A program made the translations under genes and the position numbers. A model generated the notes under the pieces. That model ran no database searches and was not told the DNA's origin. It was given only the letters and a program-made list of their open reading frames with translations. From assembly GCF_001974875.1 (NCBI RefSeq), contig NZ_MTQD01000008.1:152977-216976 (forward strand): 64,000 bases of DNA. The letters run 5' to 3'. Source of the stretch: Pseudoalteromonas sp. EB27 (GTDB lineage Bacteria > Pseudomonadota > Gammaproteobacteria > Enterobacterales > Alteromonadaceae). The number at the start of each line of letters is the position of its first letter. Position 1 is the stretch's first letter. Of the stretch, positions 1 through 9,210 are shown one piece after another.

Positions 1-1
1 T

Positions 2-2086
2 CAAGAGCGCCGCCAAGAAAGCTCTAGAGTACAAGCATCTGGCCTAAGTGATCTTAGAAATGTATCAATACCGAGTGAGTTTGAAACAGTTAATTTTGGT
101 TCGCTTGACGGACAGAACCTAGGCAGCATTCAAGCGGCTGTAAGAGGCGTTATTCCGGTTGAAGACGGTGGTGGCGATCCTAACTTGCGTTTTTCTAGCG
201 ATACTAATTCACGCATCACAAAGAGCAAAATATTTAGAATAGGAGGGGAATGGCAAGGCGATAGATTATTTGCAAGTGTTGAAGCCTCAACCTCGCGTTC
301 TGATTCAACTACACCAAGCTTTAATACAACGCTTAATTTTATAAATCCAAATGTTGCTACTAATTCGTCAAATGAAAACGGGACTCCTTTTGAGTATGAT
401 CTTACAGGTGATGCACTTACGTTTGGGATTGCGACGGGTGAGGCAAACGCGCCAACAATGGCTCAATTACTTGACCCTGCAAATGTTGTTCTACGTGACG
501 TAAACCAAGGGCAAGATGAGTCAGAAAATACAGAAGATGCGTTTCGTACAGATTTTACATATTACTTAGATGATGTAATAACGTCAGTCGATTTCGGTTA
601 CCGCTACAGTAAAACGAGTAGTGTGTCGGATCAAGTTCGTTCTAACGTTGGTTTAAGAAATATGGCTGATAGCCCAACGGGTGATTTATTTGCACAATTA
701 TTAACAGCGGGCCCAGATAACTTTAACGATGGTGATGGGCGAGCACTCTATATTCGTGATTTCTTACTTATAAACCCAGAGCTTGCATCCTCTGATCCAC
801 AAGCAGTTTTAGCAGCGCTTAACCAAGCGATTGAAGCTAATAATGCAATAACAGGTTCTGATCGTGGTCCAATAAGTTCACCAACGTCTCAAGTAAATGC
901 GTTTTTTGATATTGAAGAAGAAACACATGCCTTATATGCACAAGCAAATTTTGAGTATGGCATGTTTCGCGGTAACTTTGGCCTGCGTTATTTAGAGACT
1001 GAAGTTACATCGCTAGGTAACTCTGTTACTCAAGATGGAAGTGGCAACGAACTGGTTACTCAGCTAACGTCAAAAGGTGATTACGATTTCTTTTTACCAC
1101 GATTTAATTTAGCCGCGAATGTAAGTGAAGATGTGATTGTTCGTTTAGGTTGGTCTAAAGATATTAGACGCCCAGATTTTGATGACCTATCTACATCTGT
1201 TACGTTTGGCACCAGCCCTAATAGTGCCGTTTCAATTGGTAACTCAGGCTTAGCGCCAGAAGAAGTAACCTCTTTCGATATATCCACTGATTGGTATTTT
1301 GCACCCGCTGCTTTGTTAAGTGTGGGGTACTTTCATAAAACACGTAGCGATTTGCACGTTACACAGCAAGTTGACCCATTTGAAGACCCAAGCACAGGCT
1401 TTCGCGATACAAATGGTCCAGAATGTGAAGGCGGCGGCATATTTAATCCAATTGCAGACATAAACGTATTTGGTCCAGATGCTGGCGTAGGGTTATGTGT
1501 ACCAACACAAACTACTATTAATGATTCTGGTGAAACAACACAGCAAGGTATTGAGCTTGCGGCTCAATACGACTTATCAAATTTTGAAAAAGAACTAGGA
1601 TGGGCATCAGGTTTTGGTGTGGTTGCTAACTATACCTATCAAGAATTTTCTGGTGGCGAATCATTTGACACCGCAACGAGTCGTGCAAATGCTGTTTTTG
1701 CATTAACAACTGGTAACCCTGATGCAGACATAAGTGCTAAGCAATCACTCATTGATCTGTCAGAAAACGCATATAACATCACATTCTACTATGAGAAATA
1801 CGGTCTATCTGCTCGAGCGCGTTATACGTGGCGCGAAGGGTACCGTTCAACTGATTTTGGTAGCACCTCGAGCTTCCCATGGGGTTTCCCTGTTGTACAA
1901 GAAGATAGAGGGCAGCTTAATGCCAGCATAAGTTATGATGTGAACGATCAGCTAAATATCGGTATTGAAGCCGTTAACTTAACTGAATCAGAAGTTAGCC
2001 AGTCTTGTGTTAACGAAGGTGCTTTACTTTGTTTCCAAGGTATTACAGACCGCCGTATTACATTTGGCGCAAGCTATAGATTTTAA
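2..2086 (+). CDS. TonB-dependent receptor, C-terminal part (5' end outside window)
   Basis: This is the outer-membrane beta-barrel part of a TonB-dependent receptor, which imports a ligand (siderophore, glycan or cofactor; substrate not predictable). The frame is open from base 2 with no start codon seen, so the gene begins left of the window; about 694 residues are visible. The segment has the alternating aromatic and polar strands of a barrel, an 'RRITFGASYRF' end with the terminal Phe used for outer-membrane assembly, and two Cys pairs in extracellular-type loops. The plug domain and TonB box lie outside the window. An upstream TTG at 185 is inside the gene and is not a start. A strong terminator follows directly. 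The family call is secure; the ligand is unknown. Confidence 0.9.
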   Translation, partial: QERRQESSRVQASGLSDLRNVSIPSEFETVNFGSLDGQNLGSIQAAVRGVIPVEDGGGDPNLRFSSDTNSRITKSKIFRIGGEWQGDRLFASVEASTSRSDSTTPSFNTTLNFINPNVATNSSNENGTPFEYDLTGDALTFGIATGEANAPTMAQLLDPANVVLRDVNQGQDESENTEDAFRTDFTYYLDDVITSVDFGYRYSKTSSVSDQVRSNVGLRNMADSPTGDLFAQLLTAGPDNFNDGDGRALYIRDFLLINPELASSDPQAVLAALNQAIEANNAITGSDRGPISSPTSQVNAFFDIEEETHALYAQANFEYGMFRGNFGLRYLETEVTSLGNSVTQDGSGNELVTQLTSKGDYDFFLPRFNLAANVSEDVIVRLGWSKDIRRPDFDDLSTSVTFGTSPNSAVSIGNSGLAPEEVTSFDISTDWYFAPAALLSVGYFHKTRSDLHVTQQVDPFEDPSTGFRDTNGPECEGGGIFNPIADINVFGPDAGVGLCVPTQTTINDSGETTQQGIELAAQYDLSNFEKELGWASGFGVVANYTYQEFSGGESFDTATSRANAVFALTTGNPDADISAKQSLIDLSENAYNITFYYEKYGLSARARYTWREGYRSTDFGSTSSFPWGFPVVQEDRGQLNASISYDVNDQLNIGIEAVNLTESEVSQSCVNEGALLCFQGITDRRITFGASYRF

Positions 2087-2135
2087 AAGCTATAGTTAAA
2101 TCGAGTCTATAAGTGTGTGTATTTAAAGACGGTAA

Positions 2136-2164
2136 AAGCAAGCCACCTGGCTTGCTTTTTTTTA
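2136..2164 (+). terminator. Rho-independent terminator of the TonB-dependent receptor
   Basis: A perfect 9-bp stem (aagcaagcc / ggcttgctt) with an ACCT loop is followed by a run of T, about 50 bp after the receptor stop codon. Confidence 0.9.
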
Positions 2165-2267
2165 ACTAAAACTAGTTAATATTTATAAGAATGATTTATT
2201 CCACTTTGTATTTTACTTCTAAATACTGTTACAGCGGCAATGTCTTGCGACACTGCCGGCAGTAATT

Positions 2268-2428
2268 ATACCAACCTGCATAAATCTTTGATCAATTTAA
2301 CGAATTAAATTGCACTATAACGTCGTTAAAAATTTTTTATTTAGAACAACTAGATACAAAAATTTTTGCCTAGTTCTAGCGTAATTTTCTTAACGTTAAA
2401 TAGACCCCGTATATAAGCAGATTGGTAT
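2268..2428. repeat. MITE-like repeat with terminal inverted repeats
   Basis: The non-coding stretch between the receptor and the decarboxylase holds a roughly 161-bp unit. It is bounded by near-perfect inverted 12-mers, ATACCAACCTGC at 2268-2279 and GCAGATTGGTAT at 2417-2428 (one mismatch). Inside are further weak dyads, such as tagaacaactag against ctagttcta. It contains no ORF. The ATACCAA..TTGGTAT ends resemble small dispersed repeats I associate with marine gammaproteobacteria, but this is recollection and not a search result. Nothing else was found in 2165-2458. Confidence 0.5.
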
Positions 2429-2458
2429 TATTATCGAGATAGTATTAAACCAATACCT

Positions 2459-4381
2459 TTATTTTTTAACCTTACCCTTAAGAACATAAATTTCACCATC
2501 AAAACTGCCTTGAATCGTCAGCCCTTGGCTTGCCAACTCTTGCAAATATTCAACATGATCATCAGTAATATGCTGGCCTGGGACTAAAAGCGGAATGCCC
2601 GGTGGGTATGGAGTAACTAAACCTGCACAAATGCGGTTGCTACTTTTGCTAATAGGCACAGATTCGCGGTCGCCATAAAAAGCATCGCTTGGAATACATG
2701 CCAAGTCTATGGCTGGTAAGTTTTCAGGTAAGCGAGCTCTGCGCGTCGATTTCGACAATTTTACTTTACCGCTATCTAGTTTTTTCAATGCATTGTACAA
2801 ACGAATTATCTTCGAACGCGTGCCACCAAGCGTGAGTAAAACCAAGATGGTGCTGTGTGTGTATTTTTCTATCTCCAGCCCAATTTCATCCAGTAGATAT
2901 TTATGAATATCTTTTAATGAGTAAGGTAGCTCACTAATATCAATAAGGATTTTTAATGGATCGTGACCCATGTTATCACCACTAAAATGCGGGAATATTT
3001 CCATAAAGTCTTGCTTAGCTAATACTTTAATTTGCTTAAGCGAGGCCATCTGTTGTTTAAACTCTTCAACATGATTTAGCAGCGCATTGAGCAGCTTATA
3101 ACCTTCCATCTCTAATTGCTTTTGGCACACGTCAAGCGATGCAATAAGCTGATATTTAGGCGATGTACTAGCGTAGATACTATAAATCTCTCGAAAGAAA
3201 TCAGCATCAAAATCGGGGTCGTTAATATGAATATAAGACGCTTGAGAAAACGCCGATACTACTTTATGCGCCGAATGTGTGATGTAGTCAGCCCCAGCAT
3301 GTATTGCAGAATAATGACGAAAGCTAGGATGAAACAAAGAGTATGCAAACCAGGCTTCATCTATAAACACCTTGATACCATATTGATGAGCATAATCTAC
3401 GACTTGTTTCAGGTCGCTAAGTAGGCCATCGTAGGTACAACCGGTAAGCACTAGTAATTTAGCATCAGTATTGTTTTCAATTGCTAACTTGATGTCGGCC
3501 AACGACGGTGGCGCGAAAATACCATATTTTGGATTTAAGATACTCGCCAAATAAATGGGGTAGCTAGCTGATTGCAAGATGCCATAGTGTACTGATTTAT
3601 GGCAATTACGGTCGACAATTACTTTATCTCCCTTGCGCAGGAGTGTCTGCAAAATGATTTTATTTGAGGTAGATGAACCATTTGTAACAAAGTAGGTGTG
3701 CTTAACTTCAAACGTCGCCGCCGCTGATTCTTGAGCGCGACCAATGGTATTAGTGCTGTCTGACAATGAACCTAGCGAGTCTACCGAAACCGACAGGTCG
3801 CCAACAAATACATTGCGGCCGTAAAACTGATAAAAATCTTTGATGTAAGGTGAGTTTCTAAAGCTAGAACCCCCACTATGACCCGGTGTATGCCAAGAGT
3901 CGTTTGCTTCACCAACGTAACGACGATATGCCGTCCAAAATGGTGTTTCAGAGCGGTCGTCAAAATCGTTAATCATATAACCTAAAATAGCTTCTGGGTC
4001 AGAAATTACTTCATCTTTAAAAAAGAATGATTCGATTTCTTCTGATTCGTTTACGATCTCCAGCCCTTTTGTGTCGTCGCCAATAACATAAACCGGCAAT
4101 TCAAGGCGAATTGCCTTTAACTCTTCAATAAAGCGGCTATACATCCGCTCACCCACTTTGTTGTGCATATCCCAGCTTAGAACCACGGCTTGAATATCAC
4201 CATCTTCCTCTACACATTCCAGCGCGTGCTTCAGCTCGAGGCACTCAATAATATCGATATGAATATCGTCTCGCTCAAAGTTAGGAATGGTCTTTGACAG
4301 ATTCGTTGAAAGCCCTTGTAAAGTGGCTGGGTCTTGCTCAATTATCAAGATACGAAGTAGAGGTAGCATAGAGGGTTTCAC
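2459..4381 (-). CDS. Orn/Lys/Arg decarboxylase, fold type I PLP enzyme
   Basis: This is a PLP-dependent basic amino-acid decarboxylase that would convert lysine, ornithine or arginine to a polyamine precursor and consume a proton. The first 130 or so residues form the receiver-like 'wing' domain of inducible decarboxylases (ILIIEQDPATL; AVVLSWDM). The PLP domain follows, with 'HTPGHSGG', 'YFVTNGSSTSNK' and the Schiff-base lysine in 'HSAHKVVSAF'; the usual C-terminal domain follows. At 640 residues it is shorter than the roughly 715-residue E. coli LdcI/AdiA. The ATG at 4381 has no convincing Shine-Dalgarno. It appears monocistronic. The exact substrate cannot be read from the sequence. Confidence 0.9.
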   Translation of the reverse strand: MKPSMLPLLRILIIEQDPATLQGLSTNLSKTIPNFERDDIHIDIIECLELKHALECVEEDGDIQAVVLSWDMHNKVGERMYSRFIEELKAIRLELPVYVIGDDTKGLEIVNESEEIESFFFKDEVISDPEAILGYMINDFDDRSETPFWTAYRRYVGEANDSWHTPGHSGGSSFRNSPYIKDFYQFYGRNVFVGDLSVSVDSLGSLSDSTNTIGRAQESAAATFEVKHTYFVTNGSSTSNKIILQTLLRKGDKVIVDRNCHKSVHYGILQSASYPIYLASILNPKYGIFAPPSLADIKLAIENNTDAKLLVLTGCTYDGLLSDLKQVVDYAHQYGIKVFIDEAWFAYSLFHPSFRHYSAIHAGADYITHSAHKVVSAFSQASYIHINDPDFDADFFREIYSIYASTSPKYQLIASLDVCQKQLEMEGYKLLNALLNHVEEFKQQMASLKQIKVLAKQDFMEIFPHFSGDNMGHDPLKILIDISELPYSLKDIHKYLLDEIGLEIEKYTHSTILVLLTLGGTRSKIIRLYNALKKLDSGKVKLSKSTRRARLPENLPAIDLACIPSDAFYGDRESVPISKSSNRICAGLVTPYPPGIPLLVPGQHITDDHVEYLQELASQGLTIQGSFDGEIYVLKGKVKK

Positions 4382-4663
4382 AATAAAATTTTATAATGCT
4401 CACTAGCATAACCAAAGGAGTGAGACTTGTGAAATTAATACTTTGATAATGTTCTATTAATAGTCACATTCTGCGGGTTATCTAAATTAAATTACAAAAA
4501 TATTGCTAGGCCTTGGGTTAAAAATACGACTCAATTTATTGTTAGTGAGCGTTTAGTTAATGCGGCGCAATTTATTAATAATATAGAATCGACTGGCAGC
4601 TAAACGATTAGCTATCTTATCACTAGAGTTCGAATAGAAGTGTGCTAGCCAAGGTTTAACCTG

Positions 4664-5374
4664 TTAGTTATCAAATACGATAACTTGATTTTTACCAGCA
4701 CTTTTAGCTTGATATAACAGTTTATCTGCGTTTTCATATAATTTTTCAAACTTACAGTGTTTTGTATCGCCTTTATCTACACCAGCACTAATTGTAACTC
4801 TTTGTAATTCAGGTGATATATCAGTTAAATTAAGACTCGCAATTGCCTCTACAAGCCGTTGTGAAATCATTTTTACAATTTCAACATCATGGCTAGGAAA
4901 GAAAACTACAAACTCTTCTCCGCCATATCGCCCTACAATATCTTTCTCTCTAGTTTGAAATTTTAGAGCATGGGCTACTCTTTGAAGGACTTTGTCACCA
5001 GCATTATGTCCAAATTGATCATTGATGAGTTTAAAGTTATCTATATCTGCAATTAGTAAAAAGCCGCTTTGTTTATCTAAGCGTGAAACTTGTTCATGGA
5101 AGCCTCTCCTATTTAATACTTTTGTCAAAGGGTCGATTAACGATTCATTAGTGATGGTTATATTTAGTCGTTTTAATCTTTTAATATGTCGAAATGAGAA
5201 AAGTAAAATTAGAATGAAAAGGCTAAGATTAATGAACAGAATTATATTTAACCTAATATGATCAGCCGCTTTGTTTTGCCAATCTATTTCGCTTGGAAAT
5301 GCAAAGCTACTGAATAAAGAAAGGCTAATTAGTGCTAAATTTAAAATATACATTTTTTGATAAAGTAGAAACAC
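4664..5374 (-). CDS. Membrane-anchored GGDEF diguanylate cyclase
   Basis: This is a probable c-di-GMP synthase. An N-terminal hydrophobic segment and a transmembrane helix (about residues 42-62) precede a GGDEF domain with 'DPLTKVLNRRGF', 'DNFKLINDQFGHNAGD' and the active-site loop 'GRYGGEEFVVFF' (GGEEF, an active variant), ending 'YQAKSAGKNQV'. The RxxD inhibitory site is not evident. The coding region overlaps the upstream membrane-protein gene by about 50 bp, or by less if the ATG at 5353 is the start, so the two are probably translationally coupled. Before the island inserted, both would have lain directly downstream of nth. Confidence 0.88.
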   Translation of the reverse strand: MFLLYQKMYILNLALISLSLFSSFAFPSEIDWQNKAADHIRLNIILFINLSLFILILLFSFRHIKRLKRLNITITNESLIDPLTKVLNRRGFHEQVSRLDKQSGFLLIADIDNFKLINDQFGHNAGDKVLQRVAHALKFQTREKDIVGRYGGEEFVVFFPSHDVEIVKMISQRLVEAIASLNLTDISPELQRVTISAGVDKGDTKHCKFEKLYENADKLLYQAKSAGKNQVIVFDN

Positions 5375-5915
5375 AAATTAGGCAACTTATAAATGAATGT
5401 AATAATAGACCTTGAATACCAATACTTAAATAGGGCCCAATCATCTTTGCATCAGATACATCTAGCAAAACACCCCATGAAACAACCAGGTATAAAAATC
5501 CAATTAAGAGTAGAGATAAAGATATCGTTTCAGGCTTCAACTTAGTTACATACGTTGAAAATAAAATTATAAGAAGTAATGAGCTTATAGAAGATAAAAC
5601 AGTCATCGGCTCAAACCAAAAACTTGGGGCCTCAATAAAAGAATGATTTTCATTAGCTTCCCAAAACTCAGGAAAGGTCAAAACCTGTAAAAGATCGACA
5701 TTTGAAAATATGATCAAAAGTTCTTCAAATGTTACTCCCGCAACAGACTCGTTAAAAGCAATAAAGGTGATAAAGCCATTTGAAAGCCAGATACAGAAGG
5801 CTGAAGTAATTGCTAAAAGCAAATTGTATAATTGAGTTTTACCACTATAGCTTTTCAACTCGTTATTCCGTTTTTTCTTTAAACTCACACAAGTCTTCAA
5901 TAATACAGCTGCCAC
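5325..5915 (-). CDS. Hypothetical multi-pass membrane protein
   Basis: I do not recognise the family. The protein has about five hydrophobic helices and probably works with the overlapping diguanylate cyclase downstream, perhaps as a sensor module. The longest frame opens at 5915, but that part overlaps the end of the nth remnant in another frame. The plausible starts are the GTG that overlaps the nth end or the TTG at 5858 just after the nth stop, preceded by a weak 'aacgag'. The layout suggests an original nth-membrane protein-GGDEF operon now cut off from its promoter by the island. Confidence 0.6.
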   Translation of the reverse strand: MAAVLLKTCVSLKKKRNNELKSYSGKTQLYNLLLAITSAFCIWLSNGFITFIAFNESVAGVTFEELLIIFSNVDLLQVLTFPEFWEANENHSFIEAPSFWFEPMTVLSSISSLLLIILFSTYVTKLKPETISLSLLLIGFLYLVVSWGVLLDVSDAKMIGPYLSIGIQGLLLHSFISCLICVSTLSKNVYFKFSTN

Positions 5916-6104
5916 ACTTTGGTTTACGTGCTACGCAGGTGTAACGTCCGTGCAGTATCAGCCAATGATGCACGTCTACTTTAAATTCTTTTGGTACAAC
6001 CTTTTCAAGCTTTTGTTCTACAGCTACAACATCTTTACCCATGGCAAGCTTTGTACGGTTAGATACACGAAATATGTGTGTATCTACGGCTATTACAGGC
6101 CAGC
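5863..6104 (-). pseudogene. nth: Detached 3' end of the native nth (endonuclease III) gene
   Basis: The fragment encodes the last 80 or so residues of endonuclease III. It runs from the att core codons (GW) through 'AVDTHIFRVSNRT' with the catalytic Asp, 'HHWLILHGRYTC' and the Fe-S motif C-X6-C-X2-C-X5-C, ending 'CEFKEKTE'. It has no start codon of its own; residues read upstream of the core come from the inserted element and are unrelated. Joined at the core to the 5' part at 43.3-43.7 kb, it rebuilds a conventional frame (...LNTAFGW-PVIAVDTH...) matching what I know of E. coli Nth. It is thus the chromosomal 3' end displaced by integration. Confidence 0.92.
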
Positions 6105-6128
6105 AAAAGGATAATAATAGTAGATACT
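6099..6128. other. attL: left end of integrated element (core plus element arm)
   Basis: The 6-bp core GCCAGC (6099-6104) recurs at 43305-43310. Left of it is native nth sequence; right of it is the element arm 6105-6128, ending GTAGATACT. That arm is an imperfect inverted copy (19 of 24 positions) of the arm at the other end of the element. The central CA of the core (6101-6102) is the likely crossover dinucleotide if this recombinase acts like other large serine integrases; that last point is inference. Confidence 0.8.
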
Positions 6129-6178
6129 TATATTGTATTGATTTACACTGTATATAACAACAGAGGTGAATCAAAAAC

Positions 6179-7840
6179 ATGAATAAGCATACTACTTTAA
6201 AACCATTACTCTATAGTTATATACGCTTTTCTACAATCGAACAGGCTAAGGGGCAGTCTTTAAATCGGCAGCTTAGTTTTGCTAAAGAGGTTGCTAAGGA
6301 AAAAGGGCTTGAGCTTGATGACTCATTATCAATGCGTGATATGGGGTTAAGTGCGTTTCATAAAACCAATATTACCCGGGGCGCTTTGGGTATATTTTTA
6401 GCGGCGGTAGAGCAGGGTAAGGTACCGGCGGGTTCTATTTTAGTGCTTGAAAGTTTGGACCGCATTTCTCGTGCTGCGCCGCTTGAAAGTCAGGGCATTA
6501 TTGCACAAATTATTAATGCTGATATTACGGTGATCACGGCGGCTGACCGTAAAGAGTATAATAAAGAAACCATTAAAAAGAATCCGATGGATTTGGTTTA
6601 TATTATCCTGGTGTTGATACGGGCCAATGAGGAAAGTGAAACTAAATCTCTGCGGGTTCGTTCTGCGTTGACTAAGCAATGTGATGATTGGTTAGCCGGC
6701 AAACGTGGTTTTAGGGTTAAGTGTGGTAAGCCGCCTAGCTGGGTAGTGTGGAATGATGATAAAAAGTTATTCGACTTCGATCCGCACAATAAAGCTATTA
6801 TGCTGCGTAAGCTTGAATTATTTAAAAAAGGGCACGGCGGTATAAAAATAGCTGAGCTTATTAATGCAGAGTTTGGTGCGGGTACTGTTCACCACACTGG
6901 GGCTAATGTTTATAAAGAGGTAAAGCGCCGTTCGTTAATTGGTGAGCTGAATGTAAAAGTAGGCGATGCTGATTACGTTCTTGAAGGTTATTACCCGCCA
7001 TTAATGAGTAAAGTTGAGTTTGATTTTTTAGTCGCAGATTCATCTAAACGAGGTGCTACGAAACACACACAAAAGTTTGTGGGGATTTTATCGGGCGTTG
7101 GTGTATTTAAATGTGGTTGTTGTGGTAAATCGGTCGGTTCGCATGTTGTTTATCGTAAAAAGTGTATTGATGAAGTAAAAAGTAGCCATAAGCGCTATGG
7201 TTGTGTTGAAGCTAGGCGCAATAATAACTGTACAATGAGTTCTACAGTGCAAATTGAAATGGTTGAAAGTGCTGTTGTTAAGTTTTGCCAGGATAAAGTA
7301 AACCTGCAACGTATATTGCTAGGGGGCAGCGACCGCGAATTAATTAATACTGAAGAATCAGCACTGGTTGCGCAGCTTGAAAAAATTAATGACGATATAA
7401 ACTCACTTACAGAAACGCTTTTAATACTTGAGGGCACGCCACCACAGGCGATAGCTAATAAAATATCAGCCCTTGAAACACAAGCGCGTGACATTCAAAC
7501 CCAAATAGATACCAGTAAAAACAAGCTTGCTAAAATTGACCACTCTTTTCGTGATGAAGTAACAGACCGCTGGTTATCGCTTACTAAAAACCTTGTAAAA
7601 CTTTCCAATGACGAACGTTTAGCTATTCGCCAGCTAGTTAAAGATACTTTTAAAAGCATCAGTTTACAGCTAAATACATTTAGCGGCGATAAAGGTGGCC
7701 TCAATAATGTTTTTGAGCACCTATTAGGTGCCTCAAATGCTGACTACTTTGAGCTTTTACTGGAATTTCATAATGATAAGAAGCGTTTGTTGCGTCTGCA
7801 TAAACATACTGGTGAGCTAGTTAGTGGTTATGACTTTTGA
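6179..7840 (+). CDS. Large serine recombinase (site-specific integrase)
   Basis: This probably integrates and excises the element at nth. The N-terminal resolvase domain has 'YIRFSTIEQAKGQSL' with the nucleophile Ser18, and 'LESLDRISRA'. A recombinase domain follows, then a zinc-ribbon segment with Cys312, Cys314, Cys315 and later cysteines ('KCGCCGK', 'YGCVEARRNNNC'), and a coiled-coil stretch around residues 395-450, all typical of large serine integrases. The 553-residue length fits the family. The ATG at 6179 has AGAGGTG about 10 bp upstream. The gene starts 75 bp from the att core and is followed by a hairpin at 7854-7887. No recombination directionality factor was recognised; one of the small genes nearby could serve. 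Confidence 0.95.
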   Translation: MNKHTTLKPLLYSYIRFSTIEQAKGQSLNRQLSFAKEVAKEKGLELDDSLSMRDMGLSAFHKTNITRGALGIFLAAVEQGKVPAGSILVLESLDRISRAAPLESQGIIAQIINADITVITAADRKEYNKETIKKNPMDLVYIILVLIRANEESETKSLRVRSALTKQCDDWLAGKRGFRVKCGKPPSWVVWNDDKKLFDFDPHNKAIMLRKLELFKKGHGGIKIAELINAEFGAGTVHHTGANVYKEVKRRSLIGELNVKVGDADYVLEGYYPPLMSKVEFDFLVADSSKRGATKHTQKFVGILSGVGVFKCGCCGKSVGSHVVYRKKCIDEVKSSHKRYGCVEARRNNNCTMSSTVQIEMVESAVVKFCQDKVNLQRILLGGSDRELINTEESALVAQLEKINDDINSLTETLLILEGTPPQAIANKISALETQARDIQTQIDTSKNKLAKIDHSFRDEVTDRWLSLTKNLVKLSNDERLAIRQLVKDTFKSISLQLNTFSGDKGGLNNVFEHLLGASNADYFELLLEFHNDKKRLLRLHKHTGELVSGYDF

Positions 7841-7853
7841 CGTAATTACGAAG

Positions 7854-7887
7854 TGGCCTGACGCAAGTTTACCCTTGCAACAGGCCA
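7854..7887 (+). terminator. Hairpin after the serine recombinase
   Basis: A 7-bp stem TGGCCTG / CAGGCCA encloses an inner GCAAG..CTTGC helix. It begins 14 bp after the stop codon. There is no clear T-run, so termination is likely but not certain. Confidence 0.55.
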
Positions 7888-7917
7888 TATTCAATATTAT
7901 TTAGTTGAAGGGCTTAG

Positions 7918-8121
7918 TTATTTAGGTTCTTTAAAATAATTAGGATCAATACTTGTAAACCTGGCACAAAAGGTTTTAATAATATGATCTAGCATTGCTT
8001 CAAAGACCATTAACTCAACAACCATACCTGACTGAATAATCTTACCTTTATTGGTTATTATCGCTAGCGCATATCCTTTTTGCATTTGCAGTCCATTATT
8101 ATTAGAAGAAATAATTTGCAT
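7918..8121 (-). CDS. Small hypothetical protein (67 aa)
   Basis: The family is not recognised. The protein is short and lacks a signal or membrane segment; it has a hydrophobic core ('GYALAIITNKGKIIQSGMVVELMVFEAMLDHII'). The ATG at 8121 is preceded by AAAGG at proper spacing, which supports translation. It is convergent with the recombinase. As a small protein beside the integrase it is one of several candidates for a directionality or regulatory factor, but nothing in the sequence shows this. Confidence 0.5.
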   Translation of the reverse strand: MQIISSNNNGLQMQKGYALAIITNKGKIIQSGMVVELMVFEAMLDHIIKTFCARFTSIDPNYFKEPK

Positions 8122-8462
8122 AGAAACCTTTAAGTTATTAATAAAAGAATTGGTTAGCTTGAAGGCTTAATTAATCAAACTAACAGTACTATGATAACTA
8201 TTTTCAAAATTTTTCAAAATTTAGGGATGTTTTGGATATTTTTCTGAATCCCTCCGCTAAATGGGGAGTTAGATTGCATCTTGATTAAAATTCAGAGAAA
8301 AACACAAAAAATTTTTTAGATAAATAGAGAATTAAGTAATGTGTTTTGTATATTTATCAGGAAATTATTGAAGTTGGTTTATTAATTGTTCAATACTTAT
8401 TACTGATAGGTAGGCTCAAGTTACTCTTCACGCTGAATTGTCTAAGCACTTAAAATATAGGT

Positions 8463-8543
8463 TTACTTTCTGGACTTTTTAATAACCACGACTAAAACTA
8501 TTGTTAATACGGTCGCAGGTAATAACCAAATATATTCCGCCAT
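8463..8543 (-). CDS. Possible 26-residue single-pass membrane peptide
   Basis: A very short frame opens with ATG at 8543, or in-frame ATG at 8552, with GAGGAT upstream. It encodes MAEYIWLLPATV..., one hydrophobic helix, then a basic 'KKSRK' tail. The composition resembles small membrane peptides that accompany transporters or toxins. Nothing else is evident in 8122-8688, an AT-rich stretch. Its reality needs translation or conservation evidence. Confidence 0.3.
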   Translation of the reverse strand: MAEYIWLLPATVLTIVLVVVIKKSRK

Positions 8544-8688
8544 ATTATTCATCCTCAAGGTTGTACAGTGATATTCCAACATTAATGATTTTTATTATTT
8601 TTGCAAATTAAACCAACAAAACGCAATTCTTCACTTTTACCCATTGCATGGCCCTAGTTAATTTCAGGACAATTAACGAGGACAAATC

Positions 8689-9081
8689 ATGAAAAATATT
8701 AAATCTCAATTTATTCGCCAATACGTTCGAGCCAGTAGATCTCCGTGGGATGACTGCTCTACAATTTTATTGTTAGCAGATGTAGTTAATGAACAAACAT
8801 TAGAGTTAAATTTCAATAATTACATCTATTTACATAGAGATAGCGTTGGAAAAATACTTGGCATTAGTATTTCAAATAGTATGTTGGAAAAAAATCCAAG
8901 TTTTGAGAATAGGTATTTAGAAGGGCACGACATGACGCTTTTTTTACTTATCTACATAGAGCAAATAACACAGTTTTGTGAGCTGTTCTCTGAAGAGTTC
9001 CAGCAAATATTTATGCAAACGCCAACTACATTTTTTGCAGCAACAGAAAGTGATTGGGTCGATATTATCGACAATGCATAA
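8689..9081 (+). CDS. Hypothetical protein (130 aa)
   Basis: I do not recognise this family. It is a soluble, mostly helical-looking acidic protein without signal peptide or membrane helix. The ATG at 8689 is preceded by a good Shine-Dalgarno (ACGAGGAC) at proper spacing. A rho-independent terminator follows 7 bp after the stop, so it is a self-contained transcription unit. It lies in the accessory left arm of the element between the integrase and the replication module. Confidence 0.7.
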   Translation: MKNIKSQFIRQYVRASRSPWDDCSTILLLADVVNEQTLELNFNNYIYLHRDSVGKILGISISNSMLEKNPSFENRYLEGHDMTLFLLIYIEQITQFCELFSEEFQQIFMQTPTTFFAATESDWVDIIDNA

Positions 9082-9087
9082 CCCCCT

Positions 9088-9111
9088 AAGCGAACATTTG
9101 TTCGCTTTTTT
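9088..9111 (+). terminator. Rho-independent terminator
   Basis: An 8-bp perfect stem AAGCGAAC / GTTCGCTT with an ATTT loop is followed by T6, directly after the 130-aa gene. Confidence 0.88.
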
Positions 9112-9210
9112 AAAAATATTTTTCGTAAACCGTTTTAAATACCCATGCCTGATTTTATTTACTAATACGTTATCGATTTTGATAACAAAACACACAAGGA
9201 TAGTGAAAAA

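Noticed and set aside
6105..6180. N-terminal 25 residues of the frame leading into the nth remnant
   Set aside because: These codons come from the element's att arm and the recombinase leader, unrelated to nth; the ATG on this strand merely overlaps the recombinase start.
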